Assembly (NCBI GenBank): GCA_001898935.1
Contig: MKVT01000025.1
Span: 79,300-143,299, forward strand
Length of the DNA stretch: 64,000 bases
Direction of reading: 5' to 3'
Source of the DNA: Paludibacter sp. 47-17
GTDB taxonomy: Bacteria; Bacteroidota; Bacteroidia; Bacteroidales; Paludibacteraceae
Positions 1-8,723 of the stretch are shown here, piece by piece. Both the position numbers and the translations under genes were made by a program. Under the pieces are notes generated by a model that saw only the letters and a program-made list of their open reading frames with translations, was not told the DNA's origin and did no database searches. Every line of letters begins with the position of its first letter. The stretch's first letter is position 1.

Positions 1-1
1 T

Positions 2-303
2 TCAATGGATGAACCTACCGAGATGCGACAGATTAGTTCTTTGCTAGGAGATAGTTTTGATGGCGAAGATACCGATGCTGAGAGTTTTGTCAGAACAGTA
101 GTACCTACTCGCACGTTCCTTGAGAAGTTGTTTCTTTTGACAGAAGAATTCCCAGCAACTTTACGATACCAGAATCTGCTATAGAGGAATGGCAAGATGA
201 CTATGCCGATATGAGGCGTTTCTTCATTTATGGCGAATCTTTAGAGTTTGATGTGCTCTTGCAGAAAATGAGAGAGTTGCAAGAAAGAGTGAGAGTTATG
301 TGA
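2..303 (+). pseudogene. AbiEii/AbiGii-type nucleotidyltransferase toxin, broken C-terminal remnant
   Basis: Two reading frames together give the C-terminal part of an AbiEii-like nucleotidyltransferase toxin. Frame 2 (from base 2 to the stop at 182-184) reads the family motif PTRTFLEKLFLL. Frame 1 (about 155 to the stop at 301-303) reads FTIPESAIEEWQDDY followed by a MRRFFIYGE-like segment, which is the usual end of the family. The roughly 100 residues that normally separate these blocks are missing, so an internal deletion around 150-160 also shifted the frame. The upstream part lies outside the window. AbiEii normally pairs with an AbiEi antitoxin, which is not seen here. The assignment is from remembered family motifs. 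Confidence 0.7.
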
Positions 304-1038
304 ATTTAGTTTAAAGAATTAATTTTCACAAACAGGATTTACTACTGATACCTTTGTAAAACAGAGGTTTAGTTTACTGTGTATATATTAGACTAAGCTA
401 AACTTGTTGTTTTTAGGTATTGTGGTTCCTTTTTTTGTGCACTGCACTCCGGATGATGAAGTAAATAAGGCGATGTAATTTCGGAACATGGCGTCCATCG
501 GATGGCAAGGCTGTTTAGTACGGGGGGGGGTAGGTTAAAAAAAGTTAATTATTCGGTTGCTGTGTTTGAAACTGCTGTGATTTGTATTTTGATAATCAGA
601 TAGTTGTGTATGTGGTGAGCTTGCTGTGAGAGTAGTGTGAGGATTGTGTGGGAATTTTAAACAAGAAATATTGCTTATATTTGCACGTAAATAAAGCAGA
701 TTAAAAAATAGAACTTTAAAGGATGGCTCTTTGGTTGTGGTGATTGTTTTTGTAGTCTTACTCGGCTTTTTTTGTTAATGTAACAGGTTTGCGATTGTCA
801 ATGGTATTGAAGATAACACCAATAATTCAACATGAAGCGCTTGTAGACCGGATGAGTTATGTTATTTTCCGCCGACGAAGGCCGGTGATAGTGAAACAAT
901 TGATCAATTTCAGAATGAATGTGGGGTAACGACTACCGTTCGGTATACTTTTCATTCCGCTCCGAAATGGATATGTGAGCTTTTTACCCAAGAATAGTGC
1001 GGATTTATTGATTCACTTTTTGTTCAATATAATGAAAT
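304..1038. other. Gene-poor stretch of about 735 bp
   Basis: No open frame of convincing length or recognisable product is seen on either strand. A good Bacteroidota -7 box (TATATTTG) lies at 676-683 on the plus strand, but the frames after it stop within a few codons: the ATG at 723 runs six codons and the ATG at 851 about 24, the latter Arg-rich. A run of nine or more G lies near 522-530. The stretch follows a broken toxin gene and may be decayed accessory DNA. Confidence 0.5.
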
Positions 1039-1044
1039 ATGGAA

Positions 1045-1443
1045 ATGAAAAAATTATTGTTGTTTTTGCCGTTGGTTGTACTGTTTGCCTGTACCGAGCC
1101 TCAACCGCCGGGTATTACGTTGGAATGTAAATTCATCAATAAAAGCGGGGTGGAGCTGAGTGTGGTTCTATATCAGGGGATCAATGATACCGTTACTCTG
1201 GCTGATCGTGAAGAGTCGACAAGAAAAATTGAAGTTGAAGGAGGTTTTGATTCCCCGTTTTTTTATTGCGACTCCATTGGTGTAATCTTCAACCCGGGAA
1301 AAAAAGTGCTCTATAAATGGTCAAACGGCTCTGCAAGAAATCCGTTACGGGCCGAATCCTATGCGATAACCAAAATTAATGAGCATCACTTTTTATACCA
1401 GTACACATTTACTGAGCAGGATTATTTGAATATACCCAATTGA
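1045..1443 (+). CDS. Small hypothetical lipoprotein
   Basis: A protein of 132 residues from the ATG at 1045; an in-frame ATG at 1039 would add only Met-Glu. It opens MKKLLLFLPLVVLFACTEP, a lipoprotein signal peptide with lipobox LFAC, so it should be lipid-anchored in the cell envelope. The mature part has no domain I recognise. It ends about 130 bp before the mlaE-like gene, which has its own promoter, so it is probably a single-gene unit. Function unknown. Confidence 0.65.
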   Translation: MKKLLLFLPLVVLFACTEPQPPGITLECKFINKSGVELSVVLYQGINDTVTLADREESTRKIEVEGGFDSPFFYCDSIGVIFNPGKKVLYKWSNGSARNPLRAESYAITKINEHHFLYQYTFTEQDYLNIPN

Positions 1444-1547
1444 CAAACGTAAAAAAAACGGTCATTCATTTTGCAGTCAGGTCAATCGAAACCGGGTTAT
1501 TAGGCTGAAACCTGGCATCAGCATTTTCGCTCTCCCCGAAAAAAATG

Positions 1548-1555
1548 TATCTTTG
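1548..1555 (+). promoter_or_regulatory. -7 promoter element of the mlaE-mlaF pair
   Basis: TATCTTTG fits the Bacteroidota consensus TAnnTTTG and lies 18 bp before the ATG at 1574. The -33 element is weak. Confidence 0.65.
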
Positions 1556-1573
1556 CGTTTTTAAAAATTTTGT

Positions 1574-2314
1574 ATGAAGATTATTCATGAAACGGGGAAA
1601 TACGTGCTTCTGATGAAGCGGGTGCTGGTGGCGCCCGACCGTTGGCGGATGTTTTTCAGGCAGTTCCCTAAAGAACTGGAAAAGCTGGGTCTCAATTCCA
1701 TGCCCATCGTCATTATTATCTCGGTGTTTATCGGAGCTATTATGACGATTCAAACCAAGTTGAATACCGAAAATCCGATGTTGCCGACCTACAGTACCGG
1801 TCTGGTAACCCGCGATACCTTGTTGCTGGAGTTTTCGTCGACCATCCTTTGTCTTATTCTGGCCGGTAAAATAGGGTCGAATATCGCTTCCGAAATAGGC
1901 ACCATGCGCATTACCGAGCAAATCGATGCACTGGAAATTATGGGTGTCAACTCGGCTAATTACCTCATCCTGCCCAAGGTGGTTGCTTTCGTGGTGATGA
2001 TGCCTTTTCTGGTGATTTTCAGTATGGCTATCGGTCTGGTGGGCGGTTATGCCGTGGGGATGTTTTCCGATATCATCAGCACGGCCGATTACCTGTTGGG
2101 CATTCAGTATGCCTTTATTCCGTACTATGTGTTTTACTCGCTCATTAAATCCCTGTTTTTTGCCTTTATTATTGCTTCGGTGGCTTCGTACTACGGCTAT
2201 TATGCTTACGGCGGTGCGCTCGATGTGGGGAAGGCGAGTACCAACGCGGTGGTAAACAGCAGTATCCTCATCTTGTTTTTTAACATATTGATTACTAATA
2301 TTATGCTTAATTAA
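1574..2314 (+). CDS. mlaE: MlaE-family lipid ABC transporter permease
   Basis: A 246-residue inner-membrane permease with several hydrophobic segments. It carries the MlaE signature SEIGTMRITEQIDALE at about residues 106-121, which couples the permease to its ATPase. In Gram-negative bacteria this family moves phospholipids between the inner and outer membranes, with an MCE-type substrate-binding protein. The ATPase gene follows after 6 bp, so the two are one operon. No MCE gene is found here; it may lie elsewhere. Length is usual for the family. Confidence 0.92.
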   Translation: MKIIHETGKYVLLMKRVLVAPDRWRMFFRQFPKELEKLGLNSMPIVIIISVFIGAIMTIQTKLNTENPMLPTYSTGLVTRDTLLLEFSSTILCLILAGKIGSNIASEIGTMRITEQIDALEIMGVNSANYLILPKVVAFVVMMPFLVIFSMAIGLVGGYAVGMFSDIISTADYLLGIQYAFIPYYVFYSLIKSLFFAFIIASVASYYGYYAYGGALDVGKASTNAVVNSSILILFFNILITNIMLN

Positions 2315-2320
2315 AACAAG

Positions 2321-3079
2321 ATGATCACGGTAAAAAATGTAGATAAGATTTTTGGAGATAATCATGTGTTGAAGAATGTGTCGGCCACCTTTGAAGCTGG
2401 CCGTACGAATATGATTATCGGAGCGAGCGGTTCGGGAAAAACGGTGCTGATGAAAAGCATCATCGGGCTTCACCGCATCGAACACGGCCGTATCGAGTAC
2501 GACGGGCGCAACCTGCCCGATATGCGGATGAGCGAAATCCGCCGCCTGCGTCGCGAGGTGGGTATGCTGTTTCAGGGTTCGGCACTGTTCGATTCGCTGA
2601 GCGTACTCGAAAATGTGATGTATCCGCTCGAGATGTTTGCCGAAACAACGAAAGAGGAAATGAAGGAGCGCGCCGTTTCGTGCCTGCGGCGGGTGAATTT
2701 ACCCGAGCATTCGTATAAACTGGCCCCGTCGGAGATCAGTGGCGGGATGCAGAAACGCGTGGCCATTGCCCGTGCTATCGCCCTTCAGCCCAAGTATTTG
2801 TTTTGCGACGAGCCCAACTCGGGCCTCGATCCCAAGACTTCGCTCATCATCGACCAGTTGATCAACGAAATCACCCGTGAGTTTAATATGACCACGATTA
2901 TTAATTCGCACGATATGAACTCGGTGATGGAGATTGGCGAAAAAATTATTTTCATCAACAAAGGCGAAAAAGCCTGGGAGGGAACTAAAGAAGAAATTTT
3001 CCATGCAGATAATGAAGATCTGAACGATTTCGTGTTTGCATCGGAGTTGTATAAAAAAGTAAAAAAGGCGAATCAGTAG
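2321..3079 (+). CDS. mlaF: MlaF-family ABC transporter ATP-binding protein
   Basis: A 252-residue ATPase with Walker A GASGSGKT (34-41), Q-loop at Q85, signature SGGMQKR (140-146) and Walker B YLFCDEP (159-165). It begins 6 bp after the MlaE-type permease and should energise it at the cytoplasmic face of the inner membrane for lipid trafficking. The SGGMQKR form of the signature and the C-terminal GTKEEIF segment are usual for MlaF. It could serve another MCE-type system, but the pairing with MlaE makes this unlikely. Confidence 0.93.
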   Translation: MITVKNVDKIFGDNHVLKNVSATFEAGRTNMIIGASGSGKTVLMKSIIGLHRIEHGRIEYDGRNLPDMRMSEIRRLRREVGMLFQGSALFDSLSVLENVMYPLEMFAETTKEEMKERAVSCLRRVNLPEHSYKLAPSEISGGMQKRVAIARAIALQPKYLFCDEPNSGLDPKTSLIIDQLINEITREFNMTTIINSHDMNSVMEIGEKIIFINKGEKAWEGTKEEIFHADNEDLNDFVFASELYKKVKKANQ

Positions 3080-3130
3080 CGGGTGCATCGCGAATGCTGA
3101 AGGAGCTTCCAATTTTAAAGTTAATTGTAT

Positions 3131-3892
3131 ATGAAAATCATATCGTATAATGTAAACGGCATCCGGGCCGCTATGACAAAGGACCTCATCGGCTGGCTGA
3201 AGGAAGAAGATCCGGATGTGCTTTGCCTGCAGGAAACCAAGGCTCAGCCCGAACAGATTGATACTATGGCTTTTGCCGAGCTGGGCTATACTACTTTTCT
3301 GCATTCGGCCGAAAAGAAAGGGTATAGTGGCGTAGCCATCATCACCAAACTGACGCCCGACACTATCGTGGTAGGGATGGATAACCCGCGTTTCGATTCC
3401 GAAGGCCGCGTGATCCGTGCCGATTTCGGCGATGTTTCGGTAATTTCGGTGTATATTCCGTCGGGTTCGTCGGGCGACGAGCGCCAGGCGTTCAAGATGG
3501 AATTTCTCGAAGCTTTTCTGCCGTTTATCGACGAAGTACGTAAAACCCGTCCGAACCTGATCGTGTGTGGCGATTACAATATCTGTCATAAGCCCATCGA
3601 TATCAATCATCCCGAGCGGCAGGTGGGCGTTTCGGGATTCCTGCCCGAAGAACGCGAATGGCTCGACCGTTACGAAGCTACGGGAATGATCGACAGTTTC
3701 CGTGTGTTCGACCAAAGTGCCGAAAAATACAGCTGGTGGAGCTTTCGGGGAGGCGCCCGTTACCGTAATGCCGGCTGGCGTATCGATTACCATTGGGTGA
3801 GCGAACCGCTGCGCCACCGGCTCGTCGATGCCCGCATCCTGGCCGAAGCTGTGCATTCCGATCATTGTCCGGTGACTGTTGAGTTATCTTAA
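3131..3892 (+). CDS. xth: Exodeoxyribonuclease III (AP endonuclease)
   Basis: A 253-residue exonuclease III/AP endonuclease of base-excision repair. It cuts DNA at abasic sites and trims 3' ends. Catalytic motifs are visible: Glu35 in [15 protein letters not shown] at 147-152 and SDHCPV at 243-248. The chosen start is the ATG at 3131, giving [14 protein letters not shown]; a TTG two codons earlier is in frame but unlikely. It lies 51 bp after mlaF and may be cotranscribed, although nothing links the functions. Confidence 0.93.
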   Translation: MKIISYNVNGIRAAMTKDLIGWLKEEDPDVLCLQETKAQPEQIDTMAFAELGYTTFLHSAEKKGYSGVAIITKLTPDTIVVGMDNPRFDSEGRVIRADFGDVSVISVYIPSGSSGDERQAFKMEFLEAFLPFIDEVRKTRPNLIVCGDYNICHKPIDINHPERQVGVSGFLPEEREWLDRYEATGMIDSFRVFDQSAEKYSWWSFRGGARYRNAGWRIDYHWVSEPLRHRLVDARILAEAVHSDHCPVTVELS

Positions 3893-3940
3893 AAAACATA
3901 AATATTGCACGTTCACGTTCTATCACAGCGTTTTTGTGGT

Positions 3941-3948
3941 TACTTTTG
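3941..3948 (+). promoter_or_regulatory. -7 promoter element of the DUF6242 lipoprotein gene
   Basis: TACTTTTG fits TAnnTTTG and lies 19 bp before the ATG at 3968. This supports the later start over an upstream in-frame codon near 3905. Confidence 0.65.
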
Positions 3949-3967
3949 CATTTCAAAATCCAACTCA

Positions 3968-5371
3968 ATGAGCTTCAACTGGTTTAAATTTAGCATCCTG
4001 ATTGTCACTGTGGCGGTGATGAGTTCTTGTCTGTGGAACGACAACGAGACAGAATTGTCGTCGAATCCGTATTTTTATTCCTTGAAATTCGCGAAGAACG
4101 ACAGTATACCGAATATTGAAACTGCGGTGTTTACGCTTGAAGTTGATACGGCAATAAATGATCCGAGATTTAGTGATTCCATAATTGTGAATCTTGACTC
4201 GTTACCCTATCAGACCCGAATCGATAGCGTGTTTCCGACTTTCACATTTATGAGTACTTCCGGATCTTTTCTGATTATGCGTAATTCGGAGGGAACCGGA
4301 TTCGATACCATTGCCCTTACCGGAAAGGATACCGTTGATTTTACACGGGTCGTTGCCGTGCGGAATATCGCCGAGAATAAAATTGCCGAACGTACGTATC
4401 AAGTGAAAGTGAATGTACACCAGGTGGAACCCGAATTGTTTCACTGGAACAGGCTGAATTCGTCGGTTTATACGCATGCAGGGGCCGTACAGCGGACTGT
4501 GTTGTTCAACAATCGTTTCTTTTTTTATGCCAGTTCGGGGCTCAATAATTATTTGTACACTTCGAGCAATGGAAGCAGCTGGACGCCGGTCGCCCTGCAG
4601 GGATTCCCGGCTGATGTGGTTGATTTACGCTCGCTTACCGAATTCAACAATGCCTTGTATTACCTGCACGAAAATGGCGATTTGTATTGGTCGACCAATG
4701 CTAGTACCTGGACGAAAGTTGCGGTGGATGCCGGCGGTGCTACGATTGTAAACCTCCTGTTTGCACTCGAAGGTAAATTGTGGGCAACAGTGAAACACAG
4801 TTCGACCGGGCAATATTACTTTGCTACTTCGGCCACCGGGGCGGCTTGGACCACCGGAGCGGCTTTACCTGCCAATTTCCCGGTAGGCGATTATGCTGCC
4901 CTTTCGTTTGCCTCGCGCACCAAAAAGCCAAAAGCTATCGTGCTGGGCGGATACTCGTCCGGCGGCACCTTGTTGCGTAATGCCTGGAGTGTGGAGCGTA
5001 ATGTATACAACGAATACAAATGGGTCGATTTCAGTCTTGAAAACACGAGTCTGGTTTCGTTGGCGGGAGCATCGCTGGTGAATTACGACGATAAATTGTT
5101 GTTGTTCGGCGGTATGAATGCCAACGATGAAGTGATCGATCCGTTTTATATGGAGTCGATCGACGAAGGATTGAGTTGGAGAGCCGTCGATACTACTTAC
5201 AATGTGATTTACGACGAGGAATACGATGCTTCGTATGCAGCCCGCAGTTATCAGTCGGTGGTGTATGAGCCCGTTTCGAAATCGCTGTACCTGTTCGGAG
5301 GGCGTACCTCGCAGGTATATACCGATGTGTGGCGCGGTAAGTTAAATCGCTTGTCGTTTATCCGTCAATAA
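3968..5371 (+). CDS. DUF6242-like lipoprotein with kelch-like repeats
   Basis: A 467-residue protein from the ATG at 3968. The signal peptide ends in lipobox MSSC with Cys21 as lipidation site. Residues about 30-150 look like an Ig/cadherin-like N-terminal part. The rest has repeats with aromatic-rich strands (for example TSSNGSSWTPVAL, LLLFGGMN, LYLFGGRTS) as in kelch or BNR beta-propellers. I place it in the DUF6242 family of Bacteroidota lipoproteins from memory; the function is unknown. It is probably anchored in the outer membrane. The next gene begins 6 bp after its stop. Confidence 0.75.
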   Translation: MSFNWFKFSILIVTVAVMSSCLWNDNETELSSNPYFYSLKFAKNDSIPNIETAVFTLEVDTAINDPRFSDSIIVNLDSLPYQTRIDSVFPTFTFMSTSGSFLIMRNSEGTGFDTIALTGKDTVDFTRVVAVRNIAENKIAERTYQVKVNVHQVEPELFHWNRLNSSVYTHAGAVQRTVLFNNRFFFYASSGLNNYLYTSSNGSSWTPVALQGFPADVVDLRSLTEFNNALYYLHENGDLYWSTNASTWTKVAVDAGGATIVNLLFALEGKLWATVKHSSTGQYYFATSATGAAWTTGAALPANFPVGDYAALSFASRTKKPKAIVLGGYSSGGTLLRNAWSVERNVYNEYKWVDFSLENTSLVSLAGASLVNYDDKLLLFGGMNANDEVIDPFYMESIDEGLSWRAVDTTYNVIYDEEYDASYAARSYQSVVYEPVSKSLYLFGGRTSQVYTDVWRGKLNRLSFIRQ

Positions 5372-5377
5372 TGATCC

Positions 5378-5743
5378 ATGCATTACTCCCGTACATCCCA
5401 TCTTGCATTGTCGTTGCGTTTCCGTCGCTGGAGTCGTAAGGCATGGGCTGTGTTTGCCAGTGTAGGGCGTGAAGTCACTATCGGTACGCTTCGCGATGGC
5501 ATTGCCGAACAGTCGATGGCTAAGGCACATGTGCCGGCCGGAGCTTGTGCGCACGAAGCTATTCAGCAGCTACAGGAAGAACAAGATGAACTGGAAGAAG
5601 TGCAGTTGCGGGTGGTAGAAGTACTTCCTTTAACTCTTGCCGTACCTGCCGGTGCGGCTTCGGCATTTTTTTTCTCAACAATATTCAACGGTTGGTACGG
5701 TTTTGGTCGTATCGACCGTTTTTTTTATCCCAATCATGACTAA
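5378..5743 (+). CDS. Small Arg-rich protein upstream of a TonB receptor
   Basis: A 121-residue frame starting 6 bp after the preceding gene. The N-terminus is basic and aromatic, with a motif RFRRWSRKAWAVFASVG, followed by an acidic stretch (QEEQDELEEVQ) and a hydrophobic segment. I recall short proteins with a similar RFRRWSRK motif next to TonB receptor genes in other Bacteroidales, but I cannot verify this here. The last codons overlap a strong intrinsic terminator (5705-5726), so the C-terminal 10-15 residues may not be under protein-level selection. It may be a leader or regulatory peptide for the receptor at 5777. Confidence 0.5.
   Translation: MHYSRTSHLALSLRFRRWSRKAWAVFASVGREVTIGTLRDGIAEQSMAKAHVPAGACAHEAIQQLQEEQDELEEVQLRVVEVLPLTLAVPAGAASAFFFSTIFNGWYGFGRIDRFFYPNHD
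5705..5726 (+). terminator. Intrinsic terminator or attenuator before the TonB receptor
   Basis: GGTCG-TAT-CGACC forms a perfect 5-bp stem and is followed by G and eight T. An outer pairing AACGGT (5687-5692) with ACCGTT (5715-5720) is an alternative fold. It lies inside the end of the 121-codon frame and 50 bp before the receptor start. It could end the upstream transcript or attenuate transcription into the receptor gene. Confidence 0.6.
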
Positions 5744-5776
5744 CAACTAACAATTAATAATCAACAATTACGAATT

Positions 5777-7744
5777 ATGCGTATTAATTTCAAGAAAGCA
5801 GTAGCGCCCGTGATGGCCATCGCGATGAGTTGGTCGGCAGCGGCCGGCAACGAACCGGTATTGGGCAAGGATATGTACCGCCTGTCGGATACCACCGTTA
5901 TTCGCCTGGCCGGGGTAGAAGTGAATGCCGGACGAAACCGGGTATTTTCACGGGCCGGCAGGGTAGTGGAAGAAGTAAAAGCCGATGAACTCCGTAAGAT
6001 GCCGGTCGAAAGTACCGATGCCCTGTTGCGGTTGTTACCCGGTGTGGATATCCGTCAGCGCGGCACCGGCTCCACCCAGGCCGATATTTCCATCCGCGGC
6101 GGCTCCTTCGACCAGGTGCTGGTACTGGTCAACGGGATCAATGTGACCGACCCGCAAACCGGACATCATAACCTCAATCTGCCGGTCGACCTTAACGATC
6201 TGCAAAGCGTGGAAGTGCTCCAGGGAGCTGCCTCGCGCCGCTACGGGAGTCAGGCGTTCAGTGGTGCGCTCAATTTTATCACCGGGCCCGACGAAAAAAA
6301 CAACCTGAAGGTGGCGCTTACCACCGGAGCCTTCGACACCCGTTCGCAGCAGCTCAGCTTCAGTGCCGGGAAGAAAATACGTAACTATACTTCGTTAGGG
6401 CATTACAGCAGCGACGGGCACCGCATCAATACCGATTACGACATCAGCAATGTGTACAACCGTACGGTGTGGAAAACCAAACGATCGGGCACCTTCGACG
6501 CCCAGTTTTCACGTCAGTACAAATCCTTTGGAGCCAATGGTTTTTATGGGTTAGCTTACCCCAATCAATTTGAACACACCCGCACCCGCCTGTCGTCGCT
6601 CAACTGGGACAAGCAGTACGGACAACTTTACCTGCAGGGATCACTCTACCGGCGCAGGCATTACGACCGCTTCGAACTTTACCGCGATTTCCAGGGAGCC
6701 CCCGCAACTTACACGCAACACAATTACCACAAAACCACGGTCAACGGCGGAGAAATAAACGCCCGGCTCACCACCGCCATCGGGCAATTCACCGCCGGAC
6801 TCGATGTGCGCAACGACCACATTTACAGTACCAAACTGGGCCGGCCCGTGGAGGGGAAATTACCCAAAAATACCGACGAACGCCGGCGCGATATCCGGTA
6901 TGCCTACGAGGCCGAACGAGCCCTCACCAATGGTTATGCAGGCTACACCGGGTCGGTAGGCCCCGTGTTCGTATCGGCAGGATTATCGCTTTCGCACACC
7001 GGCGATTACGGGTTGAAGCACCATTACGGCGCCGATTTGAGTTACTTTTTCACCAACGAACTGTCGGCCTATGTTTCGGCCAATTCCTCGTCGCGCTTGC
7101 CCACTTTTACCGATTTGTACTATTCCGACCCTATTCGGAAATCGAACCCGGATCTGCGGCCCGAAACGGCACAGACCTACGAAGGAGGCGTAGCTTATGG
7201 CGAAAAAAACCTGGGAATAAAAGCCGGCTTTTTTACCCGCTTCGGGCAAAACATCATCGACTGGATCAAATATCCGACCGAAACTCTGTGGCAGAGCGAA
7301 AATCTTACCGCTATTACCACGCAGGGTATTTATATGAGTGCCGAATATCTTCCCGATGCAGGGCCTTTCACCCGCCTGTCGGTTTCGTATCAGTTAATGA
7401 ATGCCGATAAAAAAGCCGACGGCTTCGACTCGAAGTACGCCCTCGATTACCTGAAGCATCAGCTGACGGGGAGAGTGCAACACAGCATTGTTAAAAACAT
7501 AGGAGCCAGCTGGACCTTACTGATCAAGGACCGCGCCGGGGCCTATGCCGATTTTGCCACCGGAGCTCCAACCGAATACAAGCCCCATTGCCTCCTTTCG
7601 ACGCGCGTGTCGTGGAGCCTTAAGCGCATTCAGATTTACGCCGACGCCAATAACCTGCTGAATGATAGCTATGTCGATTTCGGCGGACTGCCCATGCCCG
7701 GATTCCATCTGTTGGCCGGGGTGAAGTGGCAGTTGCGCAGGTAA
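5777..7744 (+). CDS. TonB-dependent outer-membrane receptor, BtuB-like
   Basis: A 655-residue receptor with a signal peptide (about 1-23), a plug domain (about 45-155, with the TDALLRLLPGVDIRQRGTG, DISIRGGSFDQVLVLVNGI and LQSVEVLQGAASRRYGSQA blocks) and a C-terminal beta-barrel ending in an aromatic/basic strand. It lacks the N-terminal carboxypeptidase-like domain of SusC proteins. Its small size and plug resemble vitamin B12 or siderophore receptors such as BtuB; the ligand cannot be told from sequence. I saw no cobalamin riboswitch box upstream. It would be energised by a TonB complex. Confidence 0.85.
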   Translation: MRINFKKAVAPVMAIAMSWSAAAGNEPVLGKDMYRLSDTTVIRLAGVEVNAGRNRVFSRAGRVVEEVKADELRKMPVESTDALLRLLPGVDIRQRGTGSTQADISIRGGSFDQVLVLVNGINVTDPQTGHHNLNLPVDLNDLQSVEVLQGAASRRYGSQAFSGALNFITGPDEKNNLKVALTTGAFDTRSQQLSFSAGKKIRNYTSLGHYSSDGHRINTDYDISNVYNRTVWKTKRSGTFDAQFSRQYKSFGANGFYGLAYPNQFEHTRTRLSSLNWDKQYGQLYLQGSLYRRRHYDRFELYRDFQGAPATYTQHNYHKTTVNGGEINARLTTAIGQFTAGLDVRNDHIYSTKLGRPVEGKLPKNTDERRRDIRYAYEAERALTNGYAGYTGSVGPVFVSAGLSLSHTGDYGLKHHYGADLSYFFTNELSAYVSANSSSRLPTFTDLYYSDPIRKSNPDLRPETAQTYEGGVAYGEKNLGIKAGFFTRFGQNIIDWIKYPTETLWQSENLTAITTQGIYMSAEYLPDAGPFTRLSVSYQLMNADKKADGFDSKYALDYLKHQLTGRVQHSIVKNIGASWTLLIKDRAGAYADFATGAPTEYKPHCLLSTRVSWSLKRIQIYADANNLLNDSYVDFGGLPMPGFHLLAGVKWQLRR

Positions 7745-7803
7745 ACAGCGAGCAATGCCATAAGGACCCTTTCGGCGCTTTTGTAAGATTGAAATTTTTG
7801 CTG

Positions 7804-7811
7804 TACTTTTG
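7804..7811 (+). promoter_or_regulatory. -7 promoter element of the FadR-type regulator
   Basis: TACTTTTG with an upstream TTTG about 20 bp away fits the Bacteroidota -33/-7 promoter. The ATG at 7836 lies 24 bp downstream, which supports that start over the in-frame TTG at 7809. Confidence 0.65.
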
Positions 7812-7835
7812 GTCTGCCAATCAGAACAGATTCGA

Positions 7836-8561
7836 ATGAATGCACTTAAAACCCTGTCCCTTCCACGGGAAAAAACAGCTGCCGATGAAGTAATCCGGCG
7901 CATCAAACAGATGATCGCGTCGGGCGAATTAAAACCCGGAGACCGGTTGCCAGCCGAACGCAAGCTGGCCGCCGACTTCGGGTTTGGTCGTGCACAAGTA
8001 CGCGAAGCGCTGCATAAGCTGGAGTTTTACGGAATCATTAAAACCCTTCCCCAGAGCGGATCGGTAGTCAACCGGCTGGATATTACGGCGCTCGACGGAC
8101 TCATATCGGACGTGGTCGACCTGCAGGAATACGATTTTTATTCGCTTGTCGAAACCCGGGTGTTGCTCGAAGCCCAGGCTATCCGGCTGTGTGCCGAACG
8201 GCGTACCGACGATGATATGAAAAAGATTATTTTTGCCCTGGAACAGTTTCAGAAATACTGGGATACTCCCGAGCGGGTAACCTACGATTTTGCATTTCAC
8301 AGGGCCATCGCCGAGGCCTCGCACAACCCGGTTATCAAGGCCATGTTGCTCATCATTACACCCGATATTCTTACTATTTACAACCGTGAGCGGTTTTGTG
8401 CTCCCCGGAAAGAGCTCGTCGACGAGCACAGGCAAATGGTGGAATTAATCCGGAACGGACATTCGGTGGAGGCTGAAAAGCTTATGGTGCAGCATCTTAG
8501 TGATGTAGTGGAGTTCGCAAAACAGAAACTGACGGCCGGCTCGGCACCCCTGGAAAAATAA
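7836..8561 (+). CDS. FadR/GntR-family transcriptional regulator
   Basis: A 241-residue regulator from the ATG at 7836. Residues about 10-80 form the GntR winged helix (IRRIKQMIASGELKPGDRLP, LAADFGFGRAQVREALHKLE). Residues about 90-235 form an FCD ligand-binding domain, typically all-helical and binding a carboxylate or metal ligand. It lies between the BtuB-like receptor and cydA, all on the plus strand but with its own promoter. Its targets are unknown. The palindrome at the cydA promoter (8606-8632) is a possible site, but that is inference. Confidence 0.85.
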   Translation: MNALKTLSLPREKTAADEVIRRIKQMIASGELKPGDRLPAERKLAADFGFGRAQVREALHKLEFYGIIKTLPQSGSVVNRLDITALDGLISDVVDLQEYDFYSLVETRVLLEAQAIRLCAERRTDDDMKKIIFALEQFQKYWDTPERVTYDFAFHRAIAEASHNPVIKAMLLIITPDILTIYNRERFCAPRKELVDEHRQMVELIRNGHSVEAEKLMVQHLSDVVEFAKQKLTAGSAPLEK

Positions 8562-8598
8562 AATTACAGCTACGAAGCTTAGTTGTCAAAAAATTGCT

Positions 8599-8632
8599 TA
8601 TTTTTGTCGAATTGTAATTAATACAATTCGAC
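8599..8632 (+). promoter_or_regulatory. cydA promoter with overlapping 11-bp palindrome
   Basis: The -7 box TATTTTTG (8599-8606) is followed at once by a perfect inverted repeat: GTCGAATTGTA at 8606-8616 and TACAATTCGAC at 8622-8632, with a 5-bp centre. The repeat covers the expected transcription start near 8613, so it is placed as an operator. A T-rich run follows it, so a weak terminator-like role cannot be ruled out. The 5' leader to the ATG at 8724 would be about 110 nt. Confidence 0.55.
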
Positions 8633-8723
8633 TTTTTGTTTTATTGGCATATGTTCGGAACTACCGGCTGTGCATTCGAATAAAAAGAGTTTAATCATAA
8701 ATCAATTTAATAGTTAATATTGT

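Noticed and set aside
5378..5777. Cobalamin riboswitch before the BtuB-like receptor
   Set aside because: No B12-box-like sequence or usual core was found in the upstream region.
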